Assembly: GCA_005223375.1 (NCBI GenBank)
Contig: RXOD01004501.1
Span: 1-21,350, forward strand
Direction: 5' to 3'
Length of the DNA stretch: 21,350 bases
From: Amoebophrya sp. AT5.2
Taxonomy: Eukaryota; Sar; Dinophyceae; Syndiniales; Amoebophryaceae
Shown: piece by piece, positions 8,578 to 18,727 of the stretch
Layout: each line of letters opens with the position of its first letter
Numbering within the stretch: the stretch's first letter is position 1
Program-made: the position numbers and the translations under genes
The notes under the pieces: generated by a model
The model's input: only the letters and a program-made list of their open reading frames with translations
Told to the model about the DNA's origin: nothing
The model's database searches: none

Positions 8578-9749
8578 ACTCGAAGACTAGTGCCTCTAAC
8601 TGCTGCAGGAGCTGCTGCTGCTGCTGCTGGCACTGGCTCGATGCTCGTCTGTTGAGTCTGAAAATCTAGACAGGGTGTGCTCAAACGGATTGCCAATAGA
8701 ATGATGCATCATGATGTTGAGGAAGACTTCGCGAAGTGATATGGCGGGCGCGAAGATCTGGAGCAAGGACGGTTTTCTACGGAAAGGTCGTTCGTACCGG
8801 GAAAACGTGCAACTGAGGCATATAGGTGTTCGTCGCCTGTCATCGTTTATTTCTTCACTGCTCTCGTCAGTGACAGTAAAAAAAGAAGCACTCCAGCACC
8901 AGCACATCCACGATAAAACACGAGCTCACGACAGTTCTGGTCTCGCTCCTTTCGTGTTATAGATATTCCGTCCGCCCGCTTTGCGAGCACGATCGGGTTT
9001 GTTTCAAGATGATGCTTTAAGTGTCCTTTCTGCGTGCCAAGTCTTTTTTGTGGTCTGACCACCGTTCTCCTGGTTCTACACACAGTACCGAAGCCCTGCG
9101 TCGACTTTCTTGTTCTCTCCAAAGATGAAAAAGCAGATAAGTACATACGTACGACACAGATGACACACGCATGGGCGGGAGCACGCGCAAACTGACAGCG
9201 AGCAAGAGCAACCAAAACCATGAAAATATTTGGTATCGGTTGAGCAAGTAGGAAGCCGGAATCGAAATTCAAGTTCAAATCGACAAAAACGCAGAGTCCA
9301 GCTGTTTTATGTGCAGAAAGTCCTGGCAGGACGAGTAGAGCCGAGTGAAGAAATAGAAGTCGGAGCAGAACGAGAACGTCTAGACGTAGAGCAGTACAAG
9401 CTGGAGCAAGCCGGATCGCGCTCCTCGTGAAGGAAAACAAAGCTGGGGGAGGTTGGAGAGATAATCTGACACAGAACGAGTACGTCGAGGTGAGGGGTCG
9501 CGAAGAGTCTGTTGCTGCTAGTACTACGGGCGTTGACGTTGAGGTCAGCCACATTTACATTTATGTAAAACACGGCTAGCTGGCTCATGATCTCTTGGGG
9601 GTCTGCCTTTCCTTAGTTTACATCAATCAATCTAGTTGACATCATCTTCGACTCAAGGTACGTAAAGGGCACAGCTCTATCGTATTGTAAAATTTCTTTT
9701 ACTATTACTTATGTCCTAGACCTAGAGCGGGGCACGCATCGGCAACGGC
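8578..9749. other. Stretch without a clear gene between BRX1 and the next gene
   Basis: A run of six GCT/CTG units lies at 8611-8629, just after the BRX1 stop. An ATG at 8711 opens an 83-codon frame (MMLRKTSRSDMAG...), and the minus strand holds a 235-codon frame (9554 to 8847) that is Leu/Arg/Ser-rich without recognisable content. I do not trust either as a gene. The end of the stretch (TTACTATTACTTATGTCCTAG, to about 9720) is acceptor-like and precedes the next ATG by about 30 bases. Confidence 0.45.
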
Positions 9750-11153
9750 ATGACGATGATCGCATCACCCACACTCATTCATAAAATGCGAGCAACTCAA
9801 AGGTCCGCGATGCAGCTGTTTCGTGTGCTTCTGTGCGCGGTTCTCGTCCCTGGCATACATATATCGATTGTGTCAGGGCTCGTGGGCCGTGTTCGTGGCA
9901 GATTGCAGCTGGTTTTTAGAGCTACCTGCGCACTGAACGCCTCCAAAATAGGTTGGCTGGTCTTGCTCTGGTACTTCGCCGTGTGCGCTTTCCTCTTGTC
10001 CAGGCCAGGCCACGAAATACAATTTTTGCTCGATAGCGGCGTACCAAGGATGGCAATTTTTTTAGCGCCGAACGCGCACGTGCTGGCGTTTCTCGCGTAT
10101 CTGTTACGCAAAGCGATAGCAAGCGATGCCTTTCCGTCGTCGCGTGTCAGGTCTGCTGCCGCACGCGGGGGGAGGAGCTTGCTAGTGCTACTGCACGACG
10201 TCGCGAACCTTGTATTCGCCCCGCGGTCCGACGTCGCGCGCCTCGCCTGTCAAAATGGCACCGGCTTTGTGGGTGACGAAGCGCCGCAGCCTACTCCGGC
10301 GCGCGCGAAAGTGGGGACCGTTCCAATTGCAAACGGATGGGGCCACGGCCAGGACCATCAGGGGAACACTAACGCGAACACAGGACCAGGCGGGGAGTAT
10401 AGGGCCCACGACGGCAATTGCAAAGGTTTTCAAAGAACTGCAGAACAGACGGGGCCAGTAGTTGGGCACGTCGTGTACAACTACAACAACTGCCCACCAG
10501 CTAGAGCGCAGGCGTGTGGGTACTACCTCGCTGCTTGCCTTGCTCGCCATCCGTTCTACGTCTACCTGAACTCCACGGTGGAACGGTTGGCGCAGCTGCT
10601 GCATTTTCATGCGGTGCTCCGCGGGTACCACACCGCTTTCTGCGGAGATTTGAACGCCAAAGCGTCGCATCTGACCCGCTTAGTGTATGGAGAGGCTACA
10701 GGCCTCGTCGTTAACGCTGTTAGTGGTGGATACACGTGCACCAATATCCAGGACTGGTTTATTCGGACGTTTTGGCAGCCCTGGGCGCAGGATGTCTCTG
10801 AAACTTTCGTGGCACAAATTGAAAACGTACCGCTACAAGATATGGTGACCCAAAACAGTCACGACATCCAAGCGGGTAACAACTACTACGACGTGGACCC
10901 CGATTCTGATAACGACAACTCTCTGCAACACCGCCACCACATAGGGCGCAACAGGTGGCTCCTGCAAGGCTTAGAGAAGATCCGTGAGAAAATGTCCGCC
11001 GCGTTCGCCCTGCGCGAGGAGCACCTCCGCGCGATCCCCGCAAGGACCGCTGCAAGCGTCGAGGAGCGGGTGGCGCTCGTCAATCTCACCCGCGCGGACG
11101 CGGCCGCCGCAGGCGCGCTCATCGAGGACGTAATATTAATATTTTCGTCTTAG
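9750..11153 (+). CDS. Protein with N-terminal membrane segments, 3' end probably in another exon
   Basis: A frame of 467 codons from the ATG at 9750. Three hydrophobic segments lie near the N-terminus: about residues 21-42 (AMQLFRVLLCAVLVPGIHIS), 66-84 (KIGWLVLLWYFAVCAFLL) and 100-120 (MAIFLAPNAHVLAFLAYLL). The remainder is soluble, with Cys at several positions, Asn-X-Ser/Thr sites, an acidic Asp/Asn stretch (VDPDSDNDN) and an Ala/Arg-rich helical end. The last seven codons (VILIFSS) look like intron: after GALIED the DNA reads GTAATATT at 11130, much like the GTAATATC donor at 13750. A phase-correct candidate next exon is 11986-12138 (ELHVNAPSLDALPL...INF, TAG). If right, the protein has about 510 residues. 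No family recognised. Confidence 0.6.
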   Translation: MTMIASPTLIHKMRATQRSAMQLFRVLLCAVLVPGIHISIVSGLVGRVRGRLQLVFRATCALNASKIGWLVLLWYFAVCAFLLSRPGHEIQFLLDSGVPRMAIFLAPNAHVLAFLAYLLRKAIASDAFPSSRVRSAAARGGRSLLVLLHDVANLVFAPRSDVARLACQNGTGFVGDEAPQPTPARAKVGTVPIANGWGHGQDHQGNTNANTGPGGEYRAHDGNCKGFQRTAEQTGPVVGHVVYNYNNCPPARAQACGYYLAACLARHPFYVYLNSTVERLAQLLHFHAVLRGYHTAFCGDLNAKASHLTRLVYGEATGLVVNAVSGGYTCTNIQDWFIRTFWQPWAQDVSETFVAQIENVPLQDMVTQNSHDIQAGNNYYDVDPDSDNDNSLQHRHHIGRNRWLLQGLEKIREKMSAAFALREEHLRAIPARTAASVEERVALVNLTRADAAAAGALIEDVILIFSS

Positions 11154-11154
11154 A

Positions 11155-11192
11155 TCATCATCATCTTCATCATCAACATAGATATAGATAGA
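11155..11192 (+). repeat. ATC and ATAGAT microsatellite
   Basis: ATCATCATCATCTTCATCATC passes into ATAGATATAGATAG, immediately after the frame at 9750-11153 stops. If the gene is spliced at 11130 this repeat is inside the intron. Confidence 0.7.
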
Positions 11193-12138
11193 GTAGGATG
11201 ACATCGTCATAAGAAGATGAGCAGAGTCATGGTATAGCTGAATAGATACGAGTGAGACAGACTTCAAGACACGAAAACTCTCACTGAACAGAGAAAGAGA
11301 GACCCCAAAACACGAGAACAAACTTCCATGAGAGAGACTCCAACCATTCCTATATGCACGGTAAATTTTTAACTTTCATGCACCCGCCCGCTGGGGAGAT
11401 TCCACATAAGTAGAGGTGGAAGTGATGGAGCCGGTGGAGGGATACGGGATAGATAATAATGCTATGAGATGAAAGAATAAAGTGCGTGGAGAAGCGTCCA
11501 GTACGATACATGTGTGCGTTGTCCATCCTGGGGGAGACCGCTGTTTTACTTCATGAAGTATTAATTTCGTCGGGTGGACGTGGAGCCTTGGCGGCTGCTT
11601 TGGAAGGTAGTTTGTTATAATTTACTCCACGCCTGACATCTCACAGGAGCAAGCAATAATACTCCAATAGTAATTACATCTAGTTGTCGTAGAAAAAAAT
11701 AAAGATTTTTTCTTTTCCATGGGAGAATACGGCCTCAATGAATGAGGGACATGCAGCTTTCAGATGAATACACGGCTGTAGGTGTAGCTCTGCATGTGAA
11801 GAACGGAGGCGTGGCTGTCTGAGAAGAATAGGGCGTGGCGCCGAGAATATCTTGATGGGGTTTTTTTCGGGGGGAGGAGGAGGTGCGGACGGGTAAGAAC
11901 ATACTAACTTATGTGAAGCGAAAGCCAAGGGAGCAGTCAAGGTGAGTCGATTGCTCGTCCTTGTTTCTTTTTGCTTCCCGGCGAGGAGCTGCACGTGAAC
12001 GCGCCGTCGCTGGACGCGCTGCCACTTTGTGCTCTTCTTTCGGGTAGCACGGATATGCGGGGGGCTGAGCAGCTCCTTTCCCTTTGTCTGCCTCTTGGAT
12101 GTGTAGGGGCGGGATCCAGATTTGAGATAAACTTTTAG

Positions 12139-12179
12139 TATAAACATTCTTTCAACATTTACTTTTACACTTTCGTCCG
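12139..12179 (+). promoter_or_regulatory. TATA-like box plus shared 17-bp element, copy 2
   Basis: TATAAA at 12139-12144 is followed 28 bases later by ACACTTTCGTCCG; the exact 17-bp copy (12163-12179) matches 5288-5304. It lies about 450 bases upstream of the first safely coding part of the large Gln/His-rich gene, so it is a candidate core promoter or start site for it. Confidence 0.4.
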
Positions 12180-12476
12180 AAGCAAGTCGTGGTTTTAAAT
12201 ATTATCTTCCGAAGCTGCAAGACTCTAGACTCCTGTTCGTTGCGAACGCGAGCAGTAGAGCCACTTTTATTATAAGAAAGTAGGTCGTCGTCGTGCGAGT
12301 CATCGATCTCTTTTCTCTGCGGAGTTCAGTTCAGTTGGGATTGGGCGGGGGTTGAAAGGGGCTGCGCTGATGTGCAATACTAAAAAACCTACAAGTTCGT
12401 TTATAGGTATAAGTGAAAGTATAAGTAGTACAAGAAAAAAGGGCAACGGAGTCGGCGTCTGGTTGCTAAACTGTGA

Positions 12477-15400
12477 CTTGGGTTCGAAAACTGCAAGTCG
12501 CCTGTTGCAAACGCAAGCAGGGCTAGCAGGCGCGCGGATCTCTTTGTTGCCCGGAGCCAGATCGTGTGCTGCAGCCGCTGTAGCAGCCGGGGCCGAAGAT
12601 CGAAGAAGCATCTTCGAAGAGCAGAAGTTGTAAAAGAACGTCCTTCATCCTCATCGGATTCGGAAGAGCGCGAAGTCAGAGATTTAAACATCTCATCGGA
12701 CGATCATGCAGGTTTTCAACAGGTTTTCTCGCACCTGGAGCAGGAGCACTGGCGGAAGGATGGGCAGGACCCCGCGCCGACGCTGGAACAGCTGTCGCAA
12801 TGGCCACTCACCGGCAGCCTGCGCGCAACGGAATTCACCCCCTACGAGAGAAGTTTGCGGGATCTGCTCCTTCAAAGTGGCGACCGCCTCTGCTTCGAGA
12901 ACCACAACTACTTGGAGTACCTACTTACTTTTTTACTGGAGAGAGAGGGGGTACAACCTAATAAACCGACTTTTACAACTATGGTATACTTTCCTACAAG
13001 GAAGTGCCTCGTAGAAATTTACTTACTACTAGTAACTCACTTATGTTGCTCCTTGAATGACGAGGGCGTAGTGATAGACATGGAAGTACTTTCATTTTTA
13101 TAGCCACCTGTTCTGGCAGGTATTCTCGGAAGCAGATGGACGACGAAAATGTGTTCGACCCGCGGCACCCCCGGCACCAGGCGAATCTCGCGAGGAACCA
13201 GGAGGCCGACCGACTGCGGCTCTCCACCTTTCCTCGTCCGTTGCGATACCAGTTCGGTAACGTGCTGGGCTTGAATGGCGCGGTCCTCATCGGAGGCGCA
13301 GCTGCGGGGCCAGGCCTTGGCGCAGCCGCTGTCGGGGCAGCAGCTTCCGCTAGTGCTGGGGGCGTGGGGGCCGTGGTCGGAGCCGCGGGCAACACTAGTA
13401 CGATGGCGGCACAACTGGCAGCAGCGGGCGCGGGCGGTATGGGAGCTGGTGTCTATCAGCAGCAGCAACATCTTGTTCAAGGGAGCGCTGCCCTCGGGGG
13501 AGGACCATTGCACCGAGGCGAGATGAACAACACATCGGGCGGACCACCTGCTCCGCAGCAGGGAGGAGGCGCGGCCGGGAACAACGGTAGTATGATGCTT
13601 AACAGCACCGCAATCCCAATCCGGCGGTCGACATCGCACGAGTCTTGCCTGGACGACGTGCGCCCGGAGGATAGTTGCACATCGATCGGCGGTCAGCTGC
13701 ACAAGGCCGGGTTTCTTGGGGCCGGAGCGCATTATCACGGGGGAAGAGGGTAATATCGGTACAACTGTATTAATTTTTTTAGGTTTGAGCCACTCACGTT
13801 GGGAGACTCACTATGTTTCCAGGACCTGCAGCTACACACTCACACACGAAACCTGCTCTTAATTTCGGACCAGTGGCGGCAACCACGACCCGCCCTTCCA
13901 GCATCCGCGCGGCGGCGGCAACCCGAACCTTTACGACGGTGGCCACCTCCACCTCCAGGGTGGCTACACGCCCTACAACATCAATCACCAGCACCCGGGG
14001 GCACTGAATGCGAATGCCCGCGTTCCACCTGCGTCCATCAATCAGGCAGCGCCAGGCTTCCTTTCCCAGCAGGGGGCCCCGATCCAGCTGCAGCAGTTGC
14101 CAACCCATCAGCAGATGATGCCGCATCCCCAGACACCTCCGCAGAACAATGTGTTCAACATGCCACAGCAACAGGCTCATCATCTTCAGCAGCAGCATCA
14201 ACATCAAGGCCACAACCTGCAGCAGCCGCAGCAAATGCCGTTCATGATGGAAGGTGCGCCGTACAGCCAGATGATGCAAATGCACGGGGCGGGGGCGGGT
14301 TGTACAACTACTCAGGCCCCGTTGAATTTGAACTGCGCCGCCCCCGCGGGGCCGGGGGGCACGAATGCCGGGACCGCGGCGCTGCTCGGAATGCAGCACC
14401 AGGCGCAGCTGATACACCGGGCCGCGCTGGCCGCGGCGCAACAGCATCACCAACAGCAGCAGCATCAGCAGCTGCAAGCGGCGGCAAGCCAGCAATTCAA
14501 CAACGGCTTGGTACACCACGCGGCGAACATGGTACAACTGCAGCAAATGCAGGCACAGCTGCATCAACAGCAGGCAGGGACAACCACTCCTGCCGCGGCG
14601 GTGGGTCAACAGAGCTTTGTTCTGAGCTCTCTGGACCACCTGAATGGTGTGGCGCGAACGACCTCCACGACGGACCTGACGGGGAATCAACATGTTGTCA
14701 GCCACCTAGTCGCGGGCGCCGGGGGTTCAGCACTAAGCAACGGCCAGCACCAGCATCTGCAGCTTCTTGCTTCTGGTGGAATAAATAACGGTGGTGGCGC
14801 GGGCGTCGGTGCTTCGACCACCGGAGGCCCCGGAGCACCAGTACTGCTTCCGAAATTTGGGGAGTTCGTTCTGCAGGGCGAACACCAGCAGGACGAGCTG
14901 CAGCAGCAGCAGCAGCCCAGCGCGACGGGCGGGTGGGCGGCCATGTACCACGGAATGATGAGTCAGCATATTACCTCGCAGGAGGAGAGTCCTCAACAAG
15001 GAGGTCAGCAAGGAGCACAGCAGCAGCTGCCGCACCAGCATCAACATCAGGTGCCCGTTCCGCCACCACCCGTAATGAACATGAATCCTTCCGCCCCGCA
15101 ACACCAGAATCTGGGCACTACCACCGGCGGGGGCGCGGCTGCAGGAGGAGGGCTGGCGTCGCACTCGCAGCAGCTAGTAAACATGGCGGAATTATACGAT
15201 CCAGCGGGCGGGCAGGGTCGCAACGCGGAACAAGATGCTGTTGGTGCGAAGAATAACGGAGGTTCCTTCAACGCCGGGCACGGGCACAACCAGAATCCTT
15301 CAATGGCGAACCAAATGCCTACGCCGCGAGCGCATCACAGGGTTGGGGGAAACGGCGGTAACACCACGCATTCTTTCGCGCCACATCATGCAGCGTACAA

Positions 15401-18168
15401 CGGGCACGCAAGCGTTCCAGTCCCGCACCCGCGCCAGAATCTCCATCGAGGAAATAGCTACGGAGGTGCTCCCGCAGCGGCCCCGGGTCAGCACCACTCT
15501 TACAGCCACCAACAACAGGGAGGCCAGCATCTACACCAGCACCACTTCCAGCAGCAGGCAAAAAGCCAGCACCATCACCAGGAGCACCCTTTTCCGCACC
15601 GCCATCAATCCGCCCACCCGCGCGGCGGGGGTGGCCACCACACGCACCATAGCCACAACAATAACCTTCACCAAAATTCTTGTTCTACCCCGCATCAGTT
15701 CCAATTTCAATACGGAGGTGGGGGTCCGACAAGTGCTGGCGCGCACTCGCACAACAACTCGCAGCTGCTTTATAATCATGGCGGCCAACATCCAAATTCC
15801 GGCTCGCGAGGCGTGGTGGACCTGCGTGGGGGGGCGCATCTGCAGTCGTTCAGCCACATCCACCGCCCGCAGCGAAACAGCCTCCAGCACGAGCGGCCGT
15901 CCACCTCGCTGGACCGTGAGGAAAAGGATCGAGCGATCAACGCGCGTTTTGCGGAGCTGGGTCACCGCAAGGATTCCGCGATCGCGAACACCTCGCAGAT
16001 ATCAAACGCGGGCCACGTGTCCTCCGTCAACATCATGGGGCCGACGTCGGGTCCGGGACAGAACAACGTGCAGCGAAGACGGTCAATGCCGAACCAAAGC
16101 ACGACAGTGGTGACGAACCAGAGCGATGCAGCGGAGGTAACCACGATGCCTGGAGGCGGGAACCAAGGACAGACCCCCGGCGCTGCAGCCGGTCTCGTGG
16201 TGCTCACAGCAGGCGGGGGAGCAGATCTCAGACTTGGAGAGGACGAGCAGGAGCAGAGCGGCGCATTAGAGCCGCAGCCGGATCATAGCAGCTGCGTCGA
16301 GAAAACGCCAAGCGGAACCACTCATCCTCTTCTTCATGTGGAGGCTCGTGCGAGGGCCCAAGCCGTCGAAACCCCCGCCGCACCTTCGGCATCAACCGAA
16401 GAAGCGCCGTTGCCAGCAAGCCAAATAGAGGCTGCAGATGAAGTCGAGGAAGACGAGAGCAAGATCAGGAAGATGATTCAGAAGGACGACACCGACGTCA
16501 ACGCGCCCATAAAAGAAATCGTGGAAACCGCGGCCCCTCGCCTTGCTCTCCTCGCAGCAGCTGGCGCTGGTGGTGCCGAGGAGACGGTGAACGCGACAGC
16601 AGGATGTTTGACGTCGCGAGAGAATGTGGATACACCGGCCGAAGGACGAAACGTGAGTTTACCTTTACCTCCGCTGCCCTCCGCAGCCGGCGCGGTTGTG
16701 CCGGAGATTGTGACCCTTTCGTCGAAAGAAGGAGCAACAGGCTATGGCAACGAGGATGGCGCAATAAATACTACAAGACTGCCGCCGTCAGCGTCATCTT
16801 CTGCTGCCGTGGCCGCGGCTTTAAAGATGAAGCAAGATTCTTCCGCGACCGCTTCGAGCGGAAGGCTCCGCACTGGCACGACGACAACACAGAACAGCAA
16901 GCTCACCACGGTTGCTTCCGACTCCGAAACTGCGAATCAGTTGTTGAACGCGAGCAGCTCCTCGACTCGCTGCGCGACGGACAACGCCGACGGCACGCCC
17001 ATGGGAGATCCTCATGCTGGAGCTGCAACCACGGCTCCTACTGGTCGTGCGGGCGGAGGAGCGAGCGTCGTAGTCCTGCAGCTCGGCGCTGCATCAACCG
17101 CGGCCGCGCAGCCGAACAGCAACGACAACGCAACCACAACGACAGAACAAGTAGAAGTACATCGGAATTTAGAACAACAGCGTCCGCAACAACTGCCACG
17201 CCTGAATCTGTCTGCGTCCGCGAAAGATCTCCACAACCGGCAGACCACACCAGTGGTTCCGAACAGCAGCGGACGAGGAGCAAGAGGCGCAGCTGATACC
17301 CAAGACACGAGGATTCTTGGCAGCAGCGACCACCTGGGGTCGTATCAAACCTCTTCTTCAGATTTCCACATCAACGCGCCACCAGCGGCCCCGTCCTCCA
17401 TCGCAGCGGAGGGGAGTCCCCGTAGCGAGCACTCGGTGGACACAATCGCGGTGCGCGAAAAGCCCATCCGAAAACGAATGAACGATCGGGGCGGTATTTC
17501 CACCATCTCAGTGCTCGGTGCTATGTTTTGTAAGTTAGGCTTAGGAGGTTCCCTCGTTTCGTGTCAACATTCTATATTATATCTGACACATTATGACGTT
17601 GACGATCTCGATCACGATGACAGGTACCTATACGCCCCGTATGGACCCGCAAACGGAGCGGCGCAAAGCGGCTTCGTCGCCCATGTACGGAAATCGATCA
17701 CAGACCAATAAAGTTTGCTTCTACCGTCCGGTCGGCAGCATACTGTATTCGGGGCATCACTCCTCGCTTCATCCAGGCAGTGGAGTGCGGCTGTGCGACG
17801 CGATTATTGAGGAGGAAGTGGCGGGTGGAGTGGTAACGGGAGCCGCGTCTAGAGGGAAGAATAACTTCTCCGAACAGGACTTCCCAGCGCTTTCGTCGCA
17901 GCCATTCAAAACGCAAGAAGCGGCGCTTGCAGAGATGGGTACCTCACTTTTTACGATCATAGGGAAGGAGTCTACAACTTGGGTTCTAGCTGTGCTCGGG
18001 CTAAATGTAAATCAAAATCAAAAGTTCGATATCGTACTATAAATTCCGGAGGACATGATCACCACGAACCCTCATTCCAGCAGTGGGCCCACGCCCAGTG
18101 ATACTACTTGTACTCACACAGGTTCTGCCTGGCAAGGGCAAATGACAAAGCGGGGTGCGAAGAGATGA
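12477..18168 (+). CDS. Very large Gln/His/Gly/Asn-rich protein, at least five exons
   Basis: Exons rebuilt by phase: (12477 or later)-12916, 13120-13749, 13874-17529, 17624-17938 and 18122-18168 (TGA), over 1,600 residues. All four introns are GT-AG (203, 124, 94 and 183 bases) and each joins in frame. The start is not resolved: the first frame has no ATG, so at least one 5' exon is missing; coding is safe from about 12625 (SSSSDSEERE...). Exon 1 is globular-looking (LEQEHWRKDGQ, ENHNYLEYSRKQMDDENV). Exons 2 and 3 are low complexity: Ala/Gly runs, then Gln, His and Asn tracts (poly-Gln near 14900, His-rich 15490-15670), then Ser/Thr/Ala. A charged helix-like patch lies near 15905-15960 (REEKDRAINARFAELGHRK). 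The last part is ordered again (VCFYRPVGSILYSG) and has FSEQDFPALSS; similar DFPALP/S motifs occur in CNOT2 and other RNA-decay or RNA-binding proteins. Prion-like composition suggests an RNP-granule protein; this is inference. Confidence 0.75.
14898..14917 (+). repeat. CAG run coding poly-Gln
   Basis: Five CAG codons after CTG in the large exon, the longest pure codon run in a region dominated by CAG/CAA and CAC/CAT codons (about 14090-15680). These account for the long open frames seen in other phases and on the other strand. Confidence 0.7.
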
Positions 18169-18727
18169 ATACCAGGGCAGCTGCTTTTAATGGTTCTAAT
18201 GGATGCTCCAGGGCACCGGCAAGAGCAAAATGCCAAGATGCAAACAGCAATTCATTGCATTAATACGCTGCTTGCAACCAGAACCACCAGGGACGGCGAC
18301 GGCAGCGGATGTAGATTTGCAATTTATTTCGGCTGTACTATGATGAATGCAAGATCAACGAACAATTCCCACAGAGACAGAGTGACTCAACAAACCAACG
18401 ATATTTCTTTTTTCCTTGTTTAGAAGCAGACGCACGCATGATCCATCGCTGACCACATCAAAACGAACAAACAGAAAGAAAACCCAATCGTGGATGTGCA
18501 TTTTCGTGTACTCACCTAGAGAGTCTTCAGAAATCTCTTGGGTGGGGCGACACATGATCATGATGATATTAACGAATAGACGCCACGACCAACTCGGCAA
18601 CTCACTTGATGAAGATTCATTTAGTTTTTTACCACCCCTAGTAGCCCAATACCAACTAGATAGAAGTACGACTACGACCATTTGCTTTTGCACCATTTGC
18701 TCATTGGTGAAGCACGACAAGAAGTAG
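18169..18727. other. Stretch after the large gene; possible exon in the first 200 bases
   Basis: After the TGA at 18166-18168 the same frame stays open for more than 80 codons, with an ATG at 18190 (MVLMDAPGHRQEQNAK...). This could be the first exon of the next gene or accidental. The rest is AT-richer with no convincing frame. Confidence 0.35.

Larger units (their letters stand above)
11154..12476. other. Mostly non-coding stretch with microsatellite and a possible terminal exon
   Basis: Begins with an ATC/ATAGAT microsatellite (11155-11192), followed by purine-rich sequence. At 11986-12138 a 50-codon plus-strand frame with G/C-rich third positions follows a T-rich tract and AG; I suggest it as the terminal exon of the gene at 9750. 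The minus strand has a 155-codon frame over the same place (12147 to 11680) that I rate less likely. The second TATA-like element lies at 12139-12179. An ATG at 12370 opens a frame that may be a leader exon of the large gene to the right. Confidence 0.4.

Noticed and set aside
8571..8740. Stop-codon reassignment (TGA as Trp), as reported for one Amoebophrya
   Set aside because: BRX1 ends at TGA where the family's core ends, all its Trp codons are TGG and none of its exons has an internal stop.
8847..9554. 235-codon minus-strand frame between BRX1 and the next gene
   Set aside because: No recognisable domain, low-complexity Leu/Arg/Ser content and no coherent third-position bias.
11680..12147. 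155-codon minus-strand frame
   Set aside because: Half of it is AT-rich and Pro/Lys simple sequence; the plus-strand frame at 11986-12138 has the better coding signal.
13794..14705. 303-codon minus-strand frame opposite the large exon
   Set aside because: It is the antisense of CAG/CAC-rich coding DNA (Leu/Val/Met-rich by composition), while the plus-strand reading joins in phase to neighbours.
15235..16113. 292-codon plus-strand frame in another phase of the large exon
   Set aside because: Arg/Thr/Ser-rich by-product of the Gln/His codons; the main frame runs unbroken through the whole exon with better codon use.
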